64,000 nt of DNA from Echinarachnius parma. Its lineage: Eukaryota; Echinodermata; Echinoidea; Clypeasteroida; Echinarachniidae. Each line of letters opens with the position of its first letter. Within the stretch, counting starts at the first letter, position 1. This document shows, one piece after another, positions 32,601-39,700 of this stretch. Location of the stretch: the NCBI GenBank assembly GCA_037951105.1, contig JBAMJV010002958.1, positions 1 through 64,000 of the forward strand, read 5' to 3'. The notes under the pieces were generated by a model. It saw only the letters and a program-made list of their open reading frames with translations, was not told where the DNA came from and did not search any database. Made by a program: the position numbers and the translations under genes.

Positions 32601-33338
32601 TTGCAGAGGGCCAGTTAAATATCTCAACTGTTCTAGTTTGGTTGCCTGATTGGGCAACTAACATTTCTGTTAAAGGTGCACCTGTAAAGTGTCAGATATT
32701 GCCCAAACTGACATTTGAGACTTCAATCCTGTACCAAAATCATTGTAAGATATGTCCGAATGATGAGTGAAAATTTCATTGAAAAAGAACACTGCTTTCC
32801 TGGTTAAAAAAACGAAAATTTGTATCAGCTTTTACAACAAATTACTGTATGACGTTTACGAGGTTTATGACCGTTCATTAACGCTCTTGAGCTGAATGAT
32901 TATCAATGATAGATATCGTCATACTAAAGGGGCATTTGAAAAAATCTAACCCTATTTTATTCTTCTCTTACCATAAGCCAAACAACACGGTAGAAGAGAA
33001 ATGTGGAAGCTCAAATTAATTTGTGTGGAGTTAGACACTTTACAGGTGCACCTTTAAACTACCAGTCATGCACTAATGGGCCAGCAAAGAAAAAAGACAG
33101 TGTGGAGCAGTGAACAAAATACATGGGGGCTCAGAGCAAATTTGCCCACAAAATGCCCAAAAGAGTTCAACGTAAGACAAATTTTAGATGTATTTTCATG
33201 CAGGCAAGCTTGAAAAGTAGCCCCCCCCCCCCCCCCCCCCCCCCCCTCAAAAAAAAAAGAAGTATTTTTGTAACTCCGTGTATAAAACGCACCCCCAACT
33301 TTCTATAAAAATAAAAATAAAAATAAATAAAATAAAAT

Positions 33339-33373
<35 letters not shown>

Positions 33374-33729
33374 ATTTTTTTGCCATGAATATTCATATAT
33401 TCATGAGGTAGCAATGCTCATTAAATATGCAAAATACTAAATTCATTAATAACTTTTTTGTTGAGAAAAATGTATAACCACTGTTTAGAAAATTGAATAT
33501 TAAATGAGTGCTGCTACTCATGAATATCTGAATATTCAATTAGTAGCAGTGTTACTGCTTAAAAACTTTCATTTTGTTTTGCTAACCACTATAATTTATG
33601 TAGGAAAAAGGTATATTTTGATAAATGTTCCCCCTTATATCAAGCTCTTGTCATGCCCTAGACCAGTTTAATATGCATTAAACATGACTACCGGGTGTCC
33701 CAACAAAAATTTTCTAAAAAAAAAAAAAA

Positions 33730-33760
<31 letters not shown>

Positions 33761-36700
33761 GGCTCTACCTGTGTATAAGACGCACCCCCCACTTTGAAAA
33801 TTTTCCGACGGAAAAAAAGTGCGTCTTATACACGGAGTTTTACGGTACTTCACATTTACTCACCAGTGTTGAATTTTGAGAAAGCATGTGAAGAGATGAC
33901 AGTGGCTTTGTCCAGCTGGAACAGCCGCCAAGAATCCGACTTCAAGTTCTTGTCATTCTCAGAGTCGACTGCGTTGACCTCCCGGTCCTGGGAGTCTTGG
34001 TTGAAGAGTGGACAGTGAAAGAACTGGGCAAACCTGCACCAAACAAAGTTAAAGTGTTCAATTAACTTCATAAGATTTGTCCATATCAAAGTGAGACTTG
34101 GGACTTCAAACATTCTTCTGAATGATGTGTGAGAGTTTCATAGAAAAGGGACACTGTTTACCTAGTGAAAATTGATGTTGGATTTAATCCACCTACTGCC
34201 CGTTGATTTTTGACTATGTAGCTAAAAGTGTACTTAGAATGTGTTTGATTAAGGAGACACTTGAAAAATCAAAACCCATGTATTTGATTCTTCTGTTACC
34301 ATAAGCCAAACAACAAGGTAAAAGAGAAATGTGAAAGCACCAAGAGATTTTGGTTGTATTTTGACAAAGTTAATCGGATCGCTTTGAAGATCACTTTAAA
34401 AGGAAAAGTATCAATTGAAGCATAGGAGCAGCTTCAAAATAAAATAAAGATGCAAAGTTACATCGCCCCAAACCATGATCAATAATTTGGCTGGAATTTA
34501 CAAAGAAGGATCATGTAAACTCAGGGGTTTAAACCACTGTTTAAATCTAAGAATTACTGCTTGTAGACAAGTACAAAGTGGAAATAAAATTTGCTAATTC
34601 TAATGATACTGCCAGTGGTGCAGGGAATAATTTACCTCCTCAAATTTGATTAGCACTTTCAACCTATGGATAAATATTTCAAATGAAATTCTGTACACTT
34701 CTATGGTAGAAAACCGATATACAAAAGATATTTTGTATAGCAGTCATATTAAAAATGCATAGCAAATTGCGATGCGATACCAGGAAAATTATTCCCTGTG
34801 GTGCTTTCTAACCAGTGGCATCAAATAAAAGTAACTACTCAATATCACAGACATTTATTTTGTGTAGCTCCAACAGCGAGAACAAGTAAAGATTGTGCAG
34901 TCTCTCACATCAGTTTACAAATGGCACTCCATAGATTTAAACAGTGGTTTAAAACTTTAAACCTCGACCCATTATGAAGTCCAGCCTATGAGGCTGATAG
35001 GCAGTAATGATTACAGAAATCCACATGTGAGAAAGACGTCAGGTCAAAAATGATGTCTGGTCAAAAATTATGTCTGCTGTACCTCTACTGAAGATCACTT
35101 ACCTGTCCAGGGCCCCAGCTAAGTGCTCATGGGATACGTCAAAGTAGAAGTTGGTATGCTCGCCACTTGTGTATGCATTGGCAAAGCCACCATGCTCACT
35201 CAGAAACTGAAGTTGACAAACAAATGCAAAAGAAATTACATTTTGTTTGTGTAAATTCACTTTTCTTTTGCTTAGGAAAATGAAAGAATACAGTTTAAAG
35301 GCCAATAAAGGGTTAATTGGTTATCAGCATGTTTTATATTTATATTTTGTATTAGTTTGTCCATTAAAAAAATCACATGGCTCAATTACATATGTTTGAA
35401 GTAAATCATCTGAAAATTCAGAATGGTAGGATTGGTAGGTTACAACTATACTCACCCACATGATGATGAAATGAATCTTGCAGATTGCAGTAATCTTGAA
35501 TATATTTTTACAAGTTGTTAACTATATATCTATGCAATGCTAAAAACTGCCCTGGTGGCCCAGTCAGGTATTAAAGGGAGCGTCCGCTCGCAATCCGTGT
35601 ACGCTCAATGTCATTCGCTTGCCCCTATTGTAGCCGTACACATAACGGCAATCTTGGATCTGCTAACAAAACTGCAGTCGAGGGTGGGGTGGTTTGCTAG
35701 TGGGGTTGTTGAGTTCGTTTTGGTTCGGTTGAATGCGTGCTGCATAGGGGTATAGTTACACACAATAGACCACTTCTGTAATGTATGCAAATATTATGCG
35801 TATGACGTCAGACTCCCCGTTGGCAAGCTTAACAATAGTAACTATGTCCGGCAAGCTCCGGCAAACTTAGCTTGCCGGACCTAGTTACTATTGTTAAGCT
35901 TGCCAACGGAGAGTCTTATGTCATACGCATATTATTTGCATACATTACAGAAGCGGTCTATTCATGCGTACAGGTTGCCTGCATCACCGCATTTGCGCTG
36001 TCGTTTACCGAAGATGTACGGAGAATTCTGAATATTATCCGAATATCCGAGTCGGGCCACGCTTCAATCCCCCATGATTTGCGAGTTTACGGTCCCTTTA
36101 AAGTAAACAACTGTATTCCCCACTCCCCCCCCCCCAAAAAAATAAAATAAATAAATAAATAAAAAATAAAAATAAAAAATAAAATAAAATTAATCTGGTG
36201 GTACAAATCAAACAAAAGCATTACAACTTATGTTAGATTTTAATGGAGATTCAGACTTGCAAGTATAATTTGGCATTTTGGCATGAATTAAAATTTGGTG
36301 TGCCGATGTAAACTTTCAGTGTCCCCAGGCTAGCAGGCCAGTACTAATATCTAGCCCTCTTGCACGACACCAGAGATACATGGCATATATCTTTTCAGAG
36401 CCAATTGACACTATAACCACAACAAACGTAAGAGTTCTATTAAATACTCACCTGACTGTATGCATTTTCTGATGGATACTGTAAAATAGAGAGACAAAAC
36501 CAATATTTATTATTTAAGTTCATTGCAAGAAACAGCATGAACAACTAATATGTAAAACTATCATTATAAATTGTGAGTAAACAAGGGAAAAACTTCAATG
36601 GCTAATAAAAGTATCTTAGAGATTCACATGCTAATTATGGTATCATCTTAATCTTTTGTTGTAACTATGTCTTTTCATTTGTTATAGATATATGTTAGGA

Positions 36701-39700
36701 TTGTATACAACTTTTCGTGATTTTTGTTTACCTTTTCAGTGCCCAGGAACAACATATGTTCCAAGAAGTGAGCCAGGCCTGGAATTTCCCATGGATCTGA
36801 CAAGGAACCTAAACACAAAAAGATAATAGTTGCATTTACATTGTAATTAATCATTGTTACGATTGAGACTATTAGTTATTACATCTTGGAAGAACTGGTC
36901 ACAAGAATATTTCATGAGCACTTCAAATCTACAAAATAGTGATAATTCTGGGGATAATTGTCCATCTACATGATGAACAAGTTTTTCAATAGAAAATTAT
37001 AAGACAACACCAATCTTTAATCTAGTCAAATTAACTAAAAGCTGCAGCTAGCTGCCTCGTCTACGGTAAGCATAAATTTAAAACATTTCATTAGAGATGA
37101 TGTCAACTTGTACGTATCAAGATCTGCAGCTGCCTTTGTATGGGGCGCCAAGTGTAAACACATGGATTCCGTTACAAAATCAATGATTTTGTTACAAAAT
37201 CAACCAACAATAATGATTTTGTTACAAAATCAATCGACAGAAATGATTTTGTTACAAAATCAACCAACAATAATGATTTTGTTACAAAATCAATCGACAG
37301 AAATGATTTTGTTACAAAATCAACCAACAATAATGATTTTGTTACAAAATCAATCGACAGAAATGATTTTGTTACAAAATCAATCGACAGAAATGATTTT
37401 GTCACAAAATCAAGGCAAAAAAATGATTTTGTTACAAAATCAATCGACAGAAATGATTTTGTCACAAAATCAAGCCAAAAAAATGATTTTGTTACAAAAT
37501 CAATCGACAGAAATGATTTTGTTACAAAATCAAGCAAAAAAAATGATTTTGTTACAAAATCAATCGACAGAAATGATTTTGTCACAAAATCAAGCAAAAA
37601 AAATGATTTTGTTACAAAATCAATCGACAGAAATGATTTTGTCACAAAATCAAGCAAAAAAAAATGATTTTGTTACAAAATCAATCGACAGAAATGATTT
37701 TGTCACAAAATCAAGCAAAAAAAATGATTTTGTTACAAAATCAATCGACAGAAATGATTTTGTTACAAAATCAAGCAAAAAAAATGATTTTGTTACAAAT
37801 CAATCGGACAGAAATGATTTTGTTACAAAATCAAGCAAAAAAAAATGATTTTGTTACAAAATCAATCGACAGTAATGATTTGTTACAAAATCAATCCTGT
37901 TGAGTGATTTTGTTAACAAAATCAATGATTTTGTAATCGTTTGTGTGATTTTGTAATCGTTCGTGTGGATTTTGTAACAAAATCAATGATTTTGTGATCG
38001 TTTGTGTGATTTTGTAATCGTTCGTGTGATTTGGTATCCGTTTGTGTGATTTTGTAATCGTTTGTGTGATTTTGTAACAAAATCAATGATTTTGTAATCG
38101 TTTGTGTGATTTTGTAATCGTTCGTGTGATTTGGTAATCGTTTGTGTGATTTTGTAATCGTTTGTGTGATTTTGTAATCGTTCGATAGATTTTGTAGTGA
38201 TTTTTTTATCGTACCAAGTACGATACTACGAAGCCCCAGAAGGGACATGTATAGAAAAAATATATTATCACGTTGAACGTGATAATTATACGTTCGAACG
38301 TAATACTATCACGTTTCGAAACGTAATACTTATCACGTTCGAACGTAATACTTATCACGTTCGAACGTAATAATTATCACGTTCGAACGTAATAATATTA
38401 TCTCTGTTCAAACGCAAGAATAACCGTCGCATGCCCAACGTAGCCTCTACGGTGCGGATTTGGGACAATTTTAGCGGCCATAATGTGGGAATTAGGCTCC
38501 CTTAAATCCAGTTAATTGTGTCCTTCGACACAAGAATGGCAAAAAAGGGCCTAAATCTTCATGTGAAGGTGCTTTCTAGATTCTATTATTTTGGGGATTC
38601 TTCCCCCTGCATCTATAATGTATGAGACTAGCTCTTCAATGGACACTTTAAAATTCATGGGACGAGCTATACCTCGGACATCATCGAACTGCCCTCAGTC
38701 TTTGGAGGCAGTTCAAGGTTGCTTTTGAAAACTATTTAGGTCTTTTTCATGAACTTTTACCCTCATTTATGATGAACAAGACGTTGATGACCATTATTAA
38801 CTATATTCAGTTATCTGTTGTTTTTTTAGGCGGGGGGCCTGAAGTATAGGGGGCGACAACTTTACCCCCAGTATGCTTACAATTTAAACCCTCGACAAGA
38901 AGCATAGGAGTCGTTACTATATTGATCAGGATCAATTTTTATTTGTTCGATTCGTGTAGCATAATTATACAATTAGGTAGATATCATGCTGATTTCAAGT
39001 GTATATGAAATTGCCCAACTTTGGTCAAAATGGCAACCTATAGTTTACTCCATGTCACAGTTGACGAGATAATTAAACTTTTATATTTCTTATTGGAAGT
39101 TATATTCTTAAATATGCAAATTAGGGGAGTACCGTCTCGAATTTAAAATCATTGCATGCATGTGCACCTGTAAATGAATGCCAGAAACAATTCCTTTATG
39201 ATCCAAAATGTCCCCATATCAATAGTTTTATTTATTGTATCACCCTTCCTAGATTATCTTGTTCTGTACGCGTCATGGTATTACGTGGAAAATATGCAAA
39301 TTAGATTATGTAATATTATTAAATATGATCATAAATGGCCAATAGTGACATGTTCACGTCCCCCTTAAGATAATTTCAGCAGAACAGTCGAATCATAGAT
39401 TTTTAACTCTATGAACAGTGGCGTAGCATACGCTGGAGGGGGGGGGGGGGGGGGGGGGGTGAGGAGAACGGGCCGGGGGCCGTCTTATCGACAAAGACAA
39501 TGAAAAGGTAAGGGTAAAATCCTTCTTTTTTGTATCCAATAAACACTTAGACTGTTATTTTGAAGTCGTGGTCTATAAGCTAAAGCCGGGCTGCATGCCG
39601 GATTATCAAACAATAATGATACATATATATATGTAACCTTAAATCAAATGAATGTGACACTAAATTACTTTGATTTAGGGTTACAGCCACTGGGGCAATG

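Noticed and set aside
37170..37900. CRISPR-like regular palindromic repeats
   Set aside because: No unique spacers between repeats, eukaryotic intron context, and a mirrored copy at 40410-41130; this is a transposon arm.
37108..37903. Long repetitive open frames ([14 protein letters not shown]), also 40404-40753 on the other arm
   Set aside because: They translate the 30-bp tandem unit of the foldback arm; frame stays open only because the unit length is a multiple of three. No start context, no conservation.
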